DNA of 64,000 nucleotides from Promethearchaeota archaeon (GTDB lineage: Archaea > Asgardarchaeota > Lokiarchaeia > Sigynarchaeales > SOKP01): assembly GCA_013375495.1 (NCBI GenBank), contig JABXKC010000019.1, positions 1 through 64,000 of the forward strand. Direction: 5' to 3'. This document shows, piece by piece, positions 34,765 through 43,287 of this stretch. The notes beneath the pieces are model-generated. The model searched no databases, was not told the origin of the DNA, and worked only from the letters and a program-made list of their open reading frames with translations. A program made the position numbers and the translations under genes. Each line of letters starts with the position of its first letter. Within the stretch, counting starts at the first letter, position 1.

Positions 34765-35862
34765 ATGAAAATTATAGGTCCATGTGCCGGTATAGGGTCG
34801 AGATTACGCCCTTTTACGTTAAGTAAGCCAAAAACATTCATAAATGTTGCTGGAAAGACCGTTTTGGAACATATTCTTAATAAGTTTAGCGATACATTTG
34901 ATTCAGACACAGAATTAATTTTAATCGTCGGTTACAAGAAAAGACAAATAACAGAATTTGTCAAACAGAAGTATAGTGATAAATTTAAATTAACATTTAT
35001 CGAACAAGAGCCTCGTGGATATAATGACGATGTACCATTTTACTGGGGTTTAGGAGAAGCCGTTTATCTAGCAAATACGAGTTTTGAAGAATCTAGTTAT
35101 CCGAATAAAAAAACAGATAAGCGTGATGGGTCCTTAATTTTCTTAGCAGATATGATACCTATTGAGGAATATTCTTATTTAATGTATCGATATTATGAAT
35201 CTGATGTAGATGGAATAATTACTGTAATGGAAGTACCAGAAGAAGATGCAAGCTCATATGGTGTGGTTGTAGTTGATGAGAATTTATTAATTCAGAAATT
35301 AATTGAGAAACCCAAAGATTTCGTTTCAAATTTAGCAATTGCGGGTATTTATGCTTTTTCTAACTCCGCTACTAAGGCTCTCTTTGATATTATAAAGGGG
35401 TATTTAGATAAAAGAACTGAAGGTTCTAAAGAAATCTATCTGACAGAAAGTTTACAAGATTTAATAAAAAGTGGTTTTAAAATTGTAGCAATTAATTTAA
35501 AAAAGGGAATTTTGGATTTCGGTAGACCTTCTGAAGTTTTGAAGGGGAACAAGTATTTGTTAGAACAACAATCGGTAAAAGTTGAAGAGTATAAAAAATT
35601 CAACATCACTTCCGAAAAGTCGTATATAAAAAATCCAGTATATATTGGAGAAAATTCTAAAATTATTAATTCAGTAGTGGGGCCGTTTGTATCGATTGGA
35701 GCTGAATCAGTACTAGAAAACTGTATTTTAGAAAATTGTGTTATTGAAAGGAACGCTAACTTGAAAAATGTAATCTCTGAAAATTCTATAATTGGTAGTA
35801 ATGTAAAGGTTGAAAATATTAGTAAAAACAACCTAATTATAGGAGATAAAAGCACTTATTGA
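34765..35862 (+). CDS. Sugar-1-phosphate nucleotidyltransferase with left-handed beta-helix
   Basis: A protein of 365 residues. The N-terminal nucleotidyltransferase has a variant signature GPCAGIGSRLRPFTLSKPK instead of GG.G.RL.PLT, with LIFLADMIP and IEKPKD later. The C-terminal 80 residues are hexapeptide repeats (YIGENSKIINSVVGPFVSIGAESVLENC). This resembles GlmU or glucose-1-phosphate thymidylyl/uridylyltransferases that make NDP-sugars for glycans. ATG 34765 preferred; TTG 34753 is possible. Confidence 0.8.
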   Translation: MKIIGPCAGIGSRLRPFTLSKPKTFINVAGKTVLEHILNKFSDTFDSDTELILIVGYKKRQITEFVKQKYSDKFKLTFIEQEPRGYNDDVPFYWGLGEAVYLANTSFEESSYPNKKTDKRDGSLIFLADMIPIEEYSYLMYRYYESDVDGIITVMEVPEEDASSYGVVVVDENLLIQKLIEKPKDFVSNLAIAGIYAFSNSATKALFDIIKGYLDKRTEGSKEIYLTESLQDLIKSGFKIVAINLKKGILDFGRPSEVLKGNKYLLEQQSVKVEEYKKFNITSEKSYIKNPVYIGENSKIINSVVGPFVSIGAESVLENCILENCVIERNANLKNVISENSIIGSNVKVENISKNNLIIGDKSTY

Positions 35863-35977
35863 TAACTCTTTCATTTAACTGATAAATCATATTTGAGAGA
35901 TTTTAAGAAATTTTAATTAATGTCGTAAAATATATTTTTAATAGAATAAAATTATTTATGAGGAGATTTTGAAATAT

Positions 35978-37351
35978 ATGCCAAAATATAATATTGCATT
36001 TGATGTAGCACACAAACCTAGAGGTAAAATCGACGAGAATCTCACAGAACTAAGAGATTTCTTAAATTCAAATGACTTTCTTTGTTATAACTTCTTGGAA
36101 ACTCCTATTACTCAAAATTCATTGAAAGCGTTTGATATATTGGTATTTGTTTGTCCGGACTTTGCTAGAATTACATCTATGGAAATTACTGAAATTAATA
36201 ATTGGGTTAGACAAGATGGTGGTGGTTTACTGCTCTTATCTCATGCAGGTGGCGATAGAGGAAGGAATAGCAATTTGAGTGAACTTAGTCAAAATTTTGG
36301 CATAGTTTTTGAAAACGATCAAGTCCTCGATGAAACTTATAATCTAGGTATGGAAAATATGCCTATAATTACGGCATTTATACCACCACATCCAATTACA
36401 AACAGTTTAAATTCGATATGTTATAGATCTGGTTGCTCACTTAGTGTATTAGGAAGTTCGATTTCAGTCGTTTCTTCAAATGAGACTTCTGAACCGTTCT
36501 CATCTGCATTGGTTTGTGTTTCTGAGCCTGATAATGGTCGAATTTGTGCTATAGGAAGCTATGAAATATTTAGAGATAGAGTAGGTGGTGGATTTAGTCA
36601 CGATGAGCATCCCAATTTTGGGTATAACATTTTTTCGTGGTTAATCTCAGACTATAGGATGGAGTTACATTCGAGCGGTGCAATTCCCGAAATTATACCT
36701 CAAGAGGAAATAATTGTTCAACAATCTTCAGACTATGCTTCATCTCCTACTCAAGCTGGTTTAGGAGATAAACAAAAAATAGATATCAACTTTTCTATGA
36801 ACATATCAAAAAAGAGCGAGCTAGTAGAATTACTTAAAATATTTCAGAATCAAATTGATGTGATAAAAAATACTATTGACAAACTAATTAAAACAGCTGT
36901 ATCATCTGATAAAGATGTTACTGAGTTTAAAAAGAAGCAAGCAAAATCTAATAAGCCTTCAAAAGAGCAGATTAAAAAATCAATATCTAATGGATTTGAT
37001 GATTTATTAGCCCCACAAGAAGAATTATCTGATTTACCCCCAAAACCTGACAGTTTAAAGACGAAAAGCAGCGATGGTCTTATTGGATTACCAAAACTTG
37101 GCGCAGCAGATAAGTTAAAACCCGTACCAAAACCGAAATCTGGTAAGAAAAAAACAAAAAGAGATTTGATCGAGCACAAGAACGCGTTAGAAAATAAACG
37201 TGATTCAGTTAAAAATCTAATTGACTTTATAGAAAAAAAATACGCTTCGAAGCAAATGGATAAGAAATCTTACGAAAAACGTATTAGTCAATTGAAGAGT
37301 GATTTGAAAACAACGAAAGATAAAATTGACGATATCGATAAGAAATTATAA
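35978..37351 (+). CDS. GIFT-domain protein (IFT52-like) with coiled-coil tail
   Basis: A protein of 457 residues. Residues 1-235 resemble the GIFT domain of IFT52: NIAFDVAHKPRGKI at the start, then LVFVCPDFARITSMEITEINNWVRQDGGGLLLLSHAGGDRGRNSNLSELSQNFGIVFENDQVLDETY, matching the DAR.-F...E...L..YL..GG......GE.G....NIN.LL..YGI pattern. The rest is a Pro/Lys linker and a coiled coil (NALENKRDSVKNLIDFIEKKY). IFT52 belongs to eukaryotic ciliary transport; archaeal GIFT proteins have no known role. ATG 35978 follows GGAGAT. The stop overlaps the convergent gene by 6 bp. Confidence 0.6.
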   Translation: MPKYNIAFDVAHKPRGKIDENLTELRDFLNSNDFLCYNFLETPITQNSLKAFDILVFVCPDFARITSMEITEINNWVRQDGGGLLLLSHAGGDRGRNSNLSELSQNFGIVFENDQVLDETYNLGMENMPIITAFIPPHPITNSLNSICYRSGCSLSVLGSSISVVSSNETSEPFSSALVCVSEPDNGRICAIGSYEIFRDRVGGGFSHDEHPNFGYNIFSWLISDYRMELHSSGAIPEIIPQEEIIVQQSSDYASSPTQAGLGDKQKIDINFSMNISKKSELVELLKIFQNQIDVIKNTIDKLIKTAVSSDKDVTEFKKKQAKSNKPSKEQIKKSISNGFDDLLAPQEELSDLPPKPDSLKTKSSDGLIGLPKLGAADKLKPVPKPKSGKKKTKRDLIEHKNALENKRDSVKNLIDFIEKKYASKQMDKKSYEKRISQLKSDLKTTKDKIDDIDKKL

Positions 37352-38674
37352 TTTTTCTTTTTTTGGTTTAAATTCTTCAGAAACATATGGCTGAGCGTAT
37401 TTATTCACAATTTCGAAAAACTCTTTGTCGCCAACACCTTTAGAGATTTTATCCAATTCTTGCTTTATTGTATTAAACGATTTCCTTAATTCCTTCTTTG
37501 AAGTCTCTTCATGTACCCTTTTTACTTCGGAGACTATTTTTTTAATGATATCTTCAGGGATATCTAAATCCAAGACTTTAATTTTTTTTTGTAAAGCATG
37601 TAAGACAGATTTTGAACCCGAAAATTTACCTAAATAAAATTTTCTTCTTCTTCCTACCATATGGGGATTAATAGGTTCGTAAGTTAAGGGATGTGCTAAG
37701 ATTGCAGCTATATGCAATCCACTTTCGTGAGCAAAAGCGTGTTCTCCTACGATAGGTTTATTTAATGCTAAAGGTTGGCTAAAGTATTTTTCACAAACTT
37801 CACTAATCTCAGGTAATCGTGTCAAATCTATACCAGTGTTAATACCCATCCGTTCCAAAATTGTTACTACTTCTTCTAAAGCTGCATTTCCGGCTCTTTC
37901 ACCATACCCGTTAATACAAGTGTGAGGATACGTACAACCTTCAAATACTCCTGTTATAGTATTAGCAACAGCCAAGCCAAAATCATTATGAGTATGAATG
38001 CCCATAGGGACTTCTTTATTAAGAGGGATTATTATTTCATTTTTAATTCGTTTGATCAAGTGTGATGTTGAGAGTGGTGTTAAGATGCCTACTGTATCTC
38101 CAAGAACAATTCTTTCAGCTCCCGCTTCAATAGCCGTTTGGAAAACATTTGATAAATGCTTGAAATCACATCTCGTTCCGTCTTCAGAAACCCAGTTCAC
38201 TTTAAAGCCATTTTCAATTGCGTAATGAATAGCAGCTTTTATCATCTCCAATTGTTCTTCTGGTTTTTGCTTTAAGGTTTTCCTAAAAATTGGTGAAATC
38301 GGCATAAAAATGACGATTTCTTTTAAGTCTGCTTCTATACACGCATCAATATCTTCTTTCTTAGGACGTGCAATTCCCAATATAGCAGCATTAAAATTCT
38401 CGCTAACGATTGTTTTAACAATTTTCTTTTCTGATTTTGAGACTGCTGGAAAACCGACGGCAATCATTTTTACTCCGATTTCGTCCATTAATTTAGCTAA
38501 ATGAATCTTTTCATCCAAAGTAAGATATACTGTAGGACTTTGCTCGCCATCCCTTAAGGTTTCATCCCAAATACAAACTTTCGTTGGTATGTCTGATTTT
38601 TGTTCTTTTAAAGCAACCTCATTGTAATCGACTAATAATTGGGATAATTCCTCTTTAGTAAATTTATAGCTCAT
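37346..38674 (-). CDS. DRE-TIM metallolyase (isopropylmalate/homocitrate/(Re)-citrate synthase family)
   Basis: A protein of 442 residues with WDETLRDGEQSP (residues 36-47), GIHTHNDFGLAVAN, GYGERAGNAALEEV and GEHAFAHESGLHI. These give the acetyl-CoA condensing TIM barrel; members make homocitrate, 2-isopropylmalate or (Re)-citrate, which I cannot separate by eye. The C-terminal regulatory dimer domain of leucine-inhibited LeuA is absent, the last 110 residues being helical, which favours homocitrate or citrate synthase types. Confidence 0.8.
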   Translation of the reverse strand: MSYKFTKEELSQLLVDYNEVALKEQKSDIPTKVCIWDETLRDGEQSPTVYLTLDEKIHLAKLMDEIGVKMIAVGFPAVSKSEKKIVKTIVSENFNAAILGIARPKKEDIDACIEADLKEIVIFMPISPIFRKTLKQKPEEQLEMIKAAIHYAIENGFKVNWVSEDGTRCDFKHLSNVFQTAIEAGAERIVLGDTVGILTPLSTSHLIKRIKNEIIIPLNKEVPMGIHTHNDFGLAVANTITGVFEGCTYPHTCINGYGERAGNAALEEVVTILERMGINTGIDLTRLPEISEVCEKYFSQPLALNKPIVGEHAFAHESGLHIAAILAHPLTYEPINPHMVGRRRKFYLGKFSGSKSVLHALQKKIKVLDLDIPEDIIKKIVSEVKRVHEETSKKELRKSFNTIKQELDKISKGVGDKEFFEIVNKYAQPYVSEEFKPKKEKL

Positions 38675-38769
38675 TTCTAGTTCTAAAATAGTCTAAAATA
38701 AATAAATTCAATTATTTCTTTAGATTTAAAAAAGGATAAAAAAAACGATTTTAATCATAAAACATATGT

Positions 38770-39255
38770 TTAGTTATGCTCGCAACCACACCCACATTCG
38801 TGAGCCTCTGGTGGATCTAGTTCACAACCCGTTTCTAAAATTTTTATTTTAAAATGAAGAGTTTTTCCCGCAAGTGGGTGGTTCATATCAAGTATAATAA
38901 ACTCCTCATCTACTTCTTTAACCCAAGCCATTGAGTGAGTCCCGTTAGCGTCACCAACTCCGAGCATCATTCCTTCCTCGGGATCCAAATCTTCCGGTAG
39001 TTGATCCATACTGATTGTTTGTACTAGGAGGGGGTCAATTTCACCATATCCTTCAGAAGGGCTTAGCGTAATCTCGAACTCGTCCCCTATATTTTTACCG
39101 ACAACTGATTCATCAAATCCTTGAATTAACATTCTTGCGCCAACTTCAAATTTAATCGGGTCTCCTCCCTGAAGTTCTGTTGAATCGAATATGGATCTAT
39201 CTTCTAATCTACCTTCATATTCGACTTTGATGATATCGCCTTTCTTAATAGCCAT
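38770..39255 (-). CDS. FKBP-type peptidyl-prolyl isomerase (SlyD-like)
   Basis: A protein of 161 residues: IKVEYEGRLEDRSIFDST, KFEVGARMLIQGFDESVVGKNIGDEFEITLSPSEGYGEIDP, and an insert (IF) domain before LDMNHPLAGKTLHFKI, which is the SlyD order. The tail HECGCGCEHN is a metal-binding His/Cys stretch as in SlyD. Start ATG 39255 follows AAAGGT; TTG 39264 is weaker. It acts in folding and perhaps metal supply. Confidence 0.9.
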   Translation of the reverse strand: MAIKKGDIIKVEYEGRLEDRSIFDSTELQGGDPIKFEVGARMLIQGFDESVVGKNIGDEFEITLSPSEGYGEIDPLLVQTISMDQLPEDLDPEEGMMLGVGDANGTHSMAWVKEVDEEFIILDMNHPLAGKTLHFKIKILETGCELDPPEAHECGCGCEHN

Positions 39256-39264
39256 AAAATCCAA

Positions 39265-39500
39265 CCTTTGCTTATATTATAAATTTTATAAGATTTTATA
39301 AAATAATAGAATTATTGCTTATTACTTAACTGTTTATAATTTAGAAATTCTTAACCTGTTCTTGGACTATATTGACTAAATCTATTTAAAAATGAATTAG
39401 AAATTTTTCTACTTTGTAAATCTTGAAATTTTTTCAGATGTCTTGTAGGAGATTTATGGAAAGCAGAATCGATGGCTTTCATAAATTCAATTCCGTCTAA
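39265..39500. other. Intergenic region, mostly without features
   Basis: Promoter-like A/T sequence for the FKBP gene (minus). Some coding-like short frames just upstream of 39501 could be further decay products of the acetyltransferase-type remnant. No RNA gene seen. Confidence 0.4.
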
Positions 39501-39806
39501 ACAGAAGCTGCCTGGTTATCAAAAAAAAGCACATTCTACCCAATAAACAAAACTGAACAAAAACAATACTCTCAAGGAGCAACAATTATTTGCACAGATC
39601 AGTGTCCTTACATAACTGATCTTGTGGAAAAATTGAAAGATATTGATAAAAACGGCAATCTTAAAGCAATTAAGATTGATAAATGTAAGGAAGCGCAGCA
39701 AAATGGAATTTATTCCTATGGAACATATTGTATTATATGTGATGGAGAAAAATCTCTTTATAAACATACAACAAAAAAGGAACTTACTACTATATTAAAC
39801 AGCTGA
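39501..39806 (+). pseudogene. Remnant of a YoaP-like GNAT acetyltransferase (C-terminal domain)
   Basis: The frame is open after TAA 39498-39500 and reads IICTDQCPYITDLVEKLKDI...IKIDKCKEAQQNGIYSYGTYCIICDGE. This matches the thioredoxin-like YoaP C-terminal domain, with its conserved TDQCPY and C.EAQ. The N-terminal acetyltransferase domain of this family is missing, and only GTG 39624 starts a shorter 60-residue frame. I read it as a truncated gene; a stand-alone YoaP domain is the alternative. Confidence 0.55.
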
Positions 39807-39855
39807 AACTGTATTTTGAATAAAAGATATTAAGATACAAAGATATATTTAGAAA

Positions 39856-40842
39856 ATGAATGAAAGGAATTTTCAATTGTTTTTAGAAGAGAAAGAAATC
39901 GACAAAGATACAATAAGAAACTTTCTTTCAAAACTGAGAGCTTACGAAATTTATCTAAAAAAAGAAAACCTGAATCTAGATTCAGTAAATCCCAAAAAAC
40001 TAGTTGAATATACTGAATATTTGGTCTCTAAGAATAAAGATTCTGTTCTTGATTTTTTAAGATCCATCTTGAGTTATGCTAATTATTCCAAGAAGTATGA
40101 TTTTATCACTGAAACAATAGATATTGTTGAATCTTATAACGCTATGGATAATCTGTTTGCAAGAGTCGCTGAGGTTTATGGAGAACAAATGAATGACGAG
40201 ATTTTTAGAGATTTATCTATTCCTCCATTAGGAGTGCATCCAGAAAAAAAACCTGATTTTACTAAAAACATTATGAAAAGATTGGAAGATAATCTTGGAA
40301 ATGAAAAAACAATCGCACTTCTTTCACCTTGCCTTCATGGTCGTCCCCCTGACGATATTGAGGGAGATAAAAAAATTATCGCAGAATTAGGAATTGACGA
40401 ATTTTTACAAAAAAAACACCAGGACTTAATAGAAAGGCTTGAGAGGCATAGAGTTGAAGGAACATTAGAATTTGCGCAGATTGTGGACGATCAAGTAATC
40501 GAATTTGTAAGAAAGGACCAAATGATGGGTGCAGGAGTAAGAAAAGGAAAACTCATTTATATCAGCAAGTTGCCATATCAAACTAAGAAATTTTTAACTG
40601 CAAGGGATGAAAAAATGAAATTTTTTTATCTCTGCTACTGCCCTTGGATTCGAGGTGCTTTGAAAGAGGGAACTGATAATGAAATATTAAAAGATTTCTG
40701 TCATTGTAGTGCAGGTTGGTACAAACTTTATTGGGATCAGATTTTTGAACAACCCATCGTAGTTGAACCCGTTAAAACCGGTTTAAATGGAGATTTAGAA
40801 TGCACATTTGCAATCCACTTACCTACAAATATCAAAACCTAA
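39856..40842 (+). CDS. Uncharacterised protein with Cys-rich C-terminal motif (DUF6144-like)
   Basis: A protein of 328 residues. The first 90 residues resemble a helical core-binding-like bundle (DKDTIRNFLSKLRAYEIYL). The rest contains LSPCLHGRPP, and a Cys cluster FYLCYCPWIRGALKEG...FCHCSAGWYKLYWDQIF followed by VEPVKTGLNGD. The Cys/His arrangement may bind metal. I recall a similar motif in a domain of unknown function but could not check. No function offered. Confidence 0.6.
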   Translation: MNERNFQLFLEEKEIDKDTIRNFLSKLRAYEIYLKKENLNLDSVNPKKLVEYTEYLVSKNKDSVLDFLRSILSYANYSKKYDFITETIDIVESYNAMDNLFARVAEVYGEQMNDEIFRDLSIPPLGVHPEKKPDFTKNIMKRLEDNLGNEKTIALLSPCLHGRPPDDIEGDKKIIAELGIDEFLQKKHQDLIERLERHRVEGTLEFAQIVDDQVIEFVRKDQMMGAGVRKGKLIYISKLPYQTKKFLTARDEKMKFFYLCYCPWIRGALKEGTDNEILKDFCHCSAGWYKLYWDQIFEQPIVVEPVKTGLNGDLECTFAIHLPTNIKT

Positions 40843-40853
40843 GTCATATGAAT

Positions 40854-41192
40854 TTATGTCATCTGTTCAAATAAGGCTTGTAATTCCTCTTTCACATCAG
40901 TTAATCCTAAATCTTTTAGGAGCGCCTTAGAGCGTTCACTTAAAGAATAAAACGATCGTGGTTCAGAACGTTTATATTCTGAAACCTTCTTATTTTTAAT
41001 GAAATCATTCTCTTTTAGGATCTTGATATGGTAATTTAGGTTGTTTTCTGGAATTGACGGTAAAAGATCTCTTAATTTACTAAAGGAAAGTGGTTCTTTT
41101 GCTAAAAGCGTCAGTATTATTTTATATCTAGTTTTCTCAGATATAAATTCCAATCCTTTTCTTTTATTCTCAAATTTTAATGGAAGTTTCAA
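40854..41192 (-). CDS. ArsR-like winged-helix regulator
   Basis: A protein of 112 residues: RYKIILTLLAKEPLSFSKLRDLLPSIPENNLNYHIKILKENDFI is a wHTH, followed by the wing (SEYKRSEPRSFYSL) and a short helix. No metal-binding Cys pair of ArsR is present. GGAGG precedes the start. The inverted repeat GTCAAT/ATTGAC at 41288-41303 in the divergent spacer could be its target. Confidence 0.8.
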   Translation of the reverse strand: MKLPLKFENKRKGLEFISEKTRYKIILTLLAKEPLSFSKLRDLLPSIPENNLNYHIKILKENDFIKNKKVSEYKRSEPRSFYSLSERSKALLKDLGLTDVKEELQALFEQMT

Positions 41193-41287
41193 ATTATCTC
41201 CCTCCTATCATTTATATTAGTTTTTTCGTTTAGTTCCAAGGTAAATATATTTAATCGTATATTTAAATCTAACTCAAATCTAATAGA

Positions 41288-41303
41288 GTCAATTATCATT
41301 GAC
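41288..41303. promoter_or_regulatory. Palindromic site GTCAAT-TATC-ATTGAC
   Basis: A perfect 6-bp inverted repeat (41288-41293, 41298-41303) followed by ATATAATAATTTA, a TATA-like box for the gene at 41366. A candidate operator for the neighbouring wHTH protein. Confidence 0.55.
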
Positions 41304-41365
41304 ATATAATAATTTATAACATAAATGAATTTCTAATATGTTTAGTATATCTTAGGGGGAATTAC

Positions 41366-41854
41366 ATGGAGATCTCACACCATAGTGCATGGGATGAATT
41401 TTTAGATGAATTCATTAGCGTATTTTCAATTTTCGATCTTTTAAGGAATAAAATTTTCATTTGTGGGTCATACAGTGATGATACATTCGCTAATCTTCAG
41501 GAAGTGCAAAAAATAATAAACGAGAATGAAAATAATCTTGGATTTTTTGAAAAAGAATTTAGACGCACTCATCTTGAAAATCTCATTCTAAAATTTGATC
41601 TAATCGCGAAATTCTCTAATGAGATCATTATGATCATTGAACATGATAAGGGTGGGCATATGATTGAGATGGGTATAATCCTCTCCTTTAAAGAATATTA
41701 TGAAAAAACAAAGATATTTGTTCTGAAAGATGTAGAGATCACTGAAGTTTTAAAAGGAGGAGGATTACTAACTCCGTTCTTTAAGGAAAATATCAGTTTA
41801 TTTTATTTTGAAGATTTGGACCAATTAAAAAGATATATTGATGAAATTTATTAA
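41366..41854 (+). CDS. Nucleoside deoxyribosyltransferase-like / TIR-like fold protein
   Basis: A protein of 162 residues with KIFICGSYSDD as first strand, then ENLILKFDLIAKFSNEIIMIIEHDKGGHMIEMGIILSF and KIFVLKD. The Glu in HMIEMG sits where deoxyribosyltransferase/TIR NADases have their catalytic Glu. It could be a base or NAD exchange enzyme; activity not established. SD AGGGGGA precedes ATG 41366. Confidence 0.5.
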   Translation: MEISHHSAWDEFLDEFISVFSIFDLLRNKIFICGSYSDDTFANLQEVQKIINENENNLGFFEKEFRRTHLENLILKFDLIAKFSNEIIMIIEHDKGGHMIEMGIILSFKEYYEKTKIFVLKDVEITEVLKGGGLLTPFFKENISLFYFEDLDQLKRYIDEIY

Positions 41855-41865
41855 TTTAATAATTC

Positions 41866-42681
41866 TTAACTTTTTGAGAATCCTCCATGATGGAACTCTA
41901 TCTTGTAAGTGAGTTTCAGCTTTTTACAGTAAGATTCTATCTCAGACTCAATTAAATCCCATAGAGAAGGGTCCTTTCTGAACTCTTGATAAACAGATAC
42001 TAGGTCAGGATAGTGCTCTTTAATCACCTTAAGGATTCTGGGAACATTGTGAGGTCTGAAATTTAAATTTTCAAACATAAACGAATCAGCGAAGTCAATT
42101 GTCTCTTCAATTATAGCTTTATAGTCAGTAATCTGTGGGAAAAATGGTGAGATAAAAATATAAGTTTTGATTCCATTCTCGTGAACTTCTTTTAACGCTT
42201 TTAATCTTTCATGAGGTCTTGAAGCCCCTTTTTCAATTACCTTCGCAAAATTCGAATCTAAAGTATTAATTGATATCCCAACTTCAAGGTTTTCAAATTT
42301 TTTAAAAAGATCAATATCTCGGGTAACAAATTTAGATTTAGTTAAAACTGAAATCTCTGCTTTTGTACCAACGAGTCTTTCGAGAATCTTTCGAGTGTTT
42401 TCATATTTTAATTCTAACGGAAGATAAGGGTCGGTTACAGAGCTAAAAAGTACTCTTTTTCCATTATACCTCTCCAGTTTAATTCTATCGAAGTCGTAAG
42501 TTTTGATATCCAAGAATTCCCCCCATTTATCACCCTTATGACCAGTAAATCGTATCATAAATTCAGCGTAACAATAAATACAGCCATGCTGACAACCAAT
42601 GTAAGGATTAATAACAAAATCAATTTCAGGTATGTTACTTTTCGTTATGATACTTTTCGTTTCTCTAAGATTAATATCCAT
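41866..42681 (-). CDS. Radical SAM protein (SplB-like)
   Basis: A protein of 271 residues with INPYIGCQHGCIYCYAEF giving the CxxxCxxC 4Fe-4S motif at C30, C34 and C37. The KRVLFSSVTDPYLPLE and LTKSKFVTRDIDL segments are those of the Rv2578c/SplB-like radical SAM group often annotated as DNA photolyase-related. True substrate unknown. ATG 42681 is preferred over GTG 42696. Confidence 0.85.
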   Translation of the reverse strand: MDINLRETKSIITKSNIPEIDFVINPYIGCQHGCIYCYAEFMIRFTGHKGDKWGEFLDIKTYDFDRIKLERYNGKRVLFSSVTDPYLPLELKYENTRKILERLVGTKAEISVLTKSKFVTRDIDLFKKFENLEVGISINTLDSNFAKVIEKGASRPHERLKALKEVHENGIKTYIFISPFFPQITDYKAIIEETIDFADSFMFENLNFRPHNVPRILKVIKEHYPDLVSVYQEFRKDPSLWDLIESEIESYCKKLKLTYKIEFHHGGFSKS

Positions 42682-42913
42682 TCTTTCACACACCAATCTT
42701 CTTATAGTCTAAACTTCCCTCTTTCCAGAGATCATCAATAAATTCTCATAATTCTGCTTAAAACTCATTATGTTTTCTTATTAAGTATTAATTAATTGAA
42801 GCACAGTTAAAAACACTTATTTTATACAATATTAATAATTTCGAAATCAAAATGTATTTATTAAATAATGTAACTAGAAATAATATACAAAGCAAATCAA
42901 ACTTGGTTTTTTG
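42682..42913. other. Intergenic region before the candidate selenoprotein gene
   Basis: Holds the promoter of the radical SAM gene and, at about 42877-42886, a TATA-like AAATAATATA some 30 bp before ATG 42914. This spacing fits a leaderless transcript. Nothing else is seen. Confidence 0.45.
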
Positions 42914-43108
42914 ATGCCGATAAGACTATTAAAAAATGAGAGAACTAATAAAATCCTCCTTTATATTATTCTTATAGCTCTTATAATTACTTCTGCGATT
43001 CTCATCTCTATGATACTCTATCATTATATCTCTCTCGAAGATACTGGAGGAGGAGGATGATCTATATCATGCAGTATCTTTATAAATATATTTTTAACTT
43101 TAATGTAA
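42914..43108 (+). CDS. Candidate small membrane selenoprotein (UGA at codon 49)
   Basis: ATG 42914 begins a 48-codon ORF: basic start (PIRLLKNERTNK), one strong membrane helix (ILLYIILIALIITSAILISMILY), HYISLEDT and Gly4. TGA 43058-43060 follows, then 15 more codons beginning SISC and ending in TAA 43106-43108. Immediately downstream (43114-43163) is an RNA with the plan of the two selD SECIS elements. I infer UGA is read as Sec, giving GGGG-U-SISC in a 64-residue single-pass protein. Small membrane selenoproteins such as eukaryotic SelK and SelS have a similar layout, but no homology is claimed. If UGA is the stop, it is a 48-residue peptide. Confidence 0.5.
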
Positions 43109-43113
43109 AAAGG

Positions 43114-43163
43114 ATGATTTTTGCGAGAAAATATTAGTCGCAAGATGACTTACCCCGCACGGG
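43114..43163 (+). promoter_or_regulatory. Predicted SECIS element of the small membrane protein gene
   Basis: ATGA (43114-43117), hairpin 1 TTGCGA (43121-43126) with TCGCAA (43138-43143) and loop GAAAATATTAG, then GATGACTTA (9 nt), then hairpin 2 CCC-CGCAC-GGG (43153-43163). The selD SECIS elements have the same order: AUGA, hairpin with AAAA at loop start, GA, an 8-9 nt linker, hairpin with GCAC or GCGC loop. The outer stem is weaker here; TTTTTAAC (43091-43098) with GTTAAAAA (43163-43170) could close it. Confidence 0.5.
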
Positions 43164-43287
43164 TTAAAAAATAATACGAATAATAATATATATAGTATGT
43201 AGCATTAAGTACTATATTAATTAACAAAATTCTTATAAGTGTTTAAAACCTCTTTAAATACACAAATTTGATTAAAAACGCTGAATC

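Noticed and set aside
36850..37179. A 109-codon minus-strand frame opposite the GIFT protein's linker
   Set aside because: A mirror of the Lys/Pro-rich linker on the plus strand, giving Phe/Leu/Gly-rich chance sequence.
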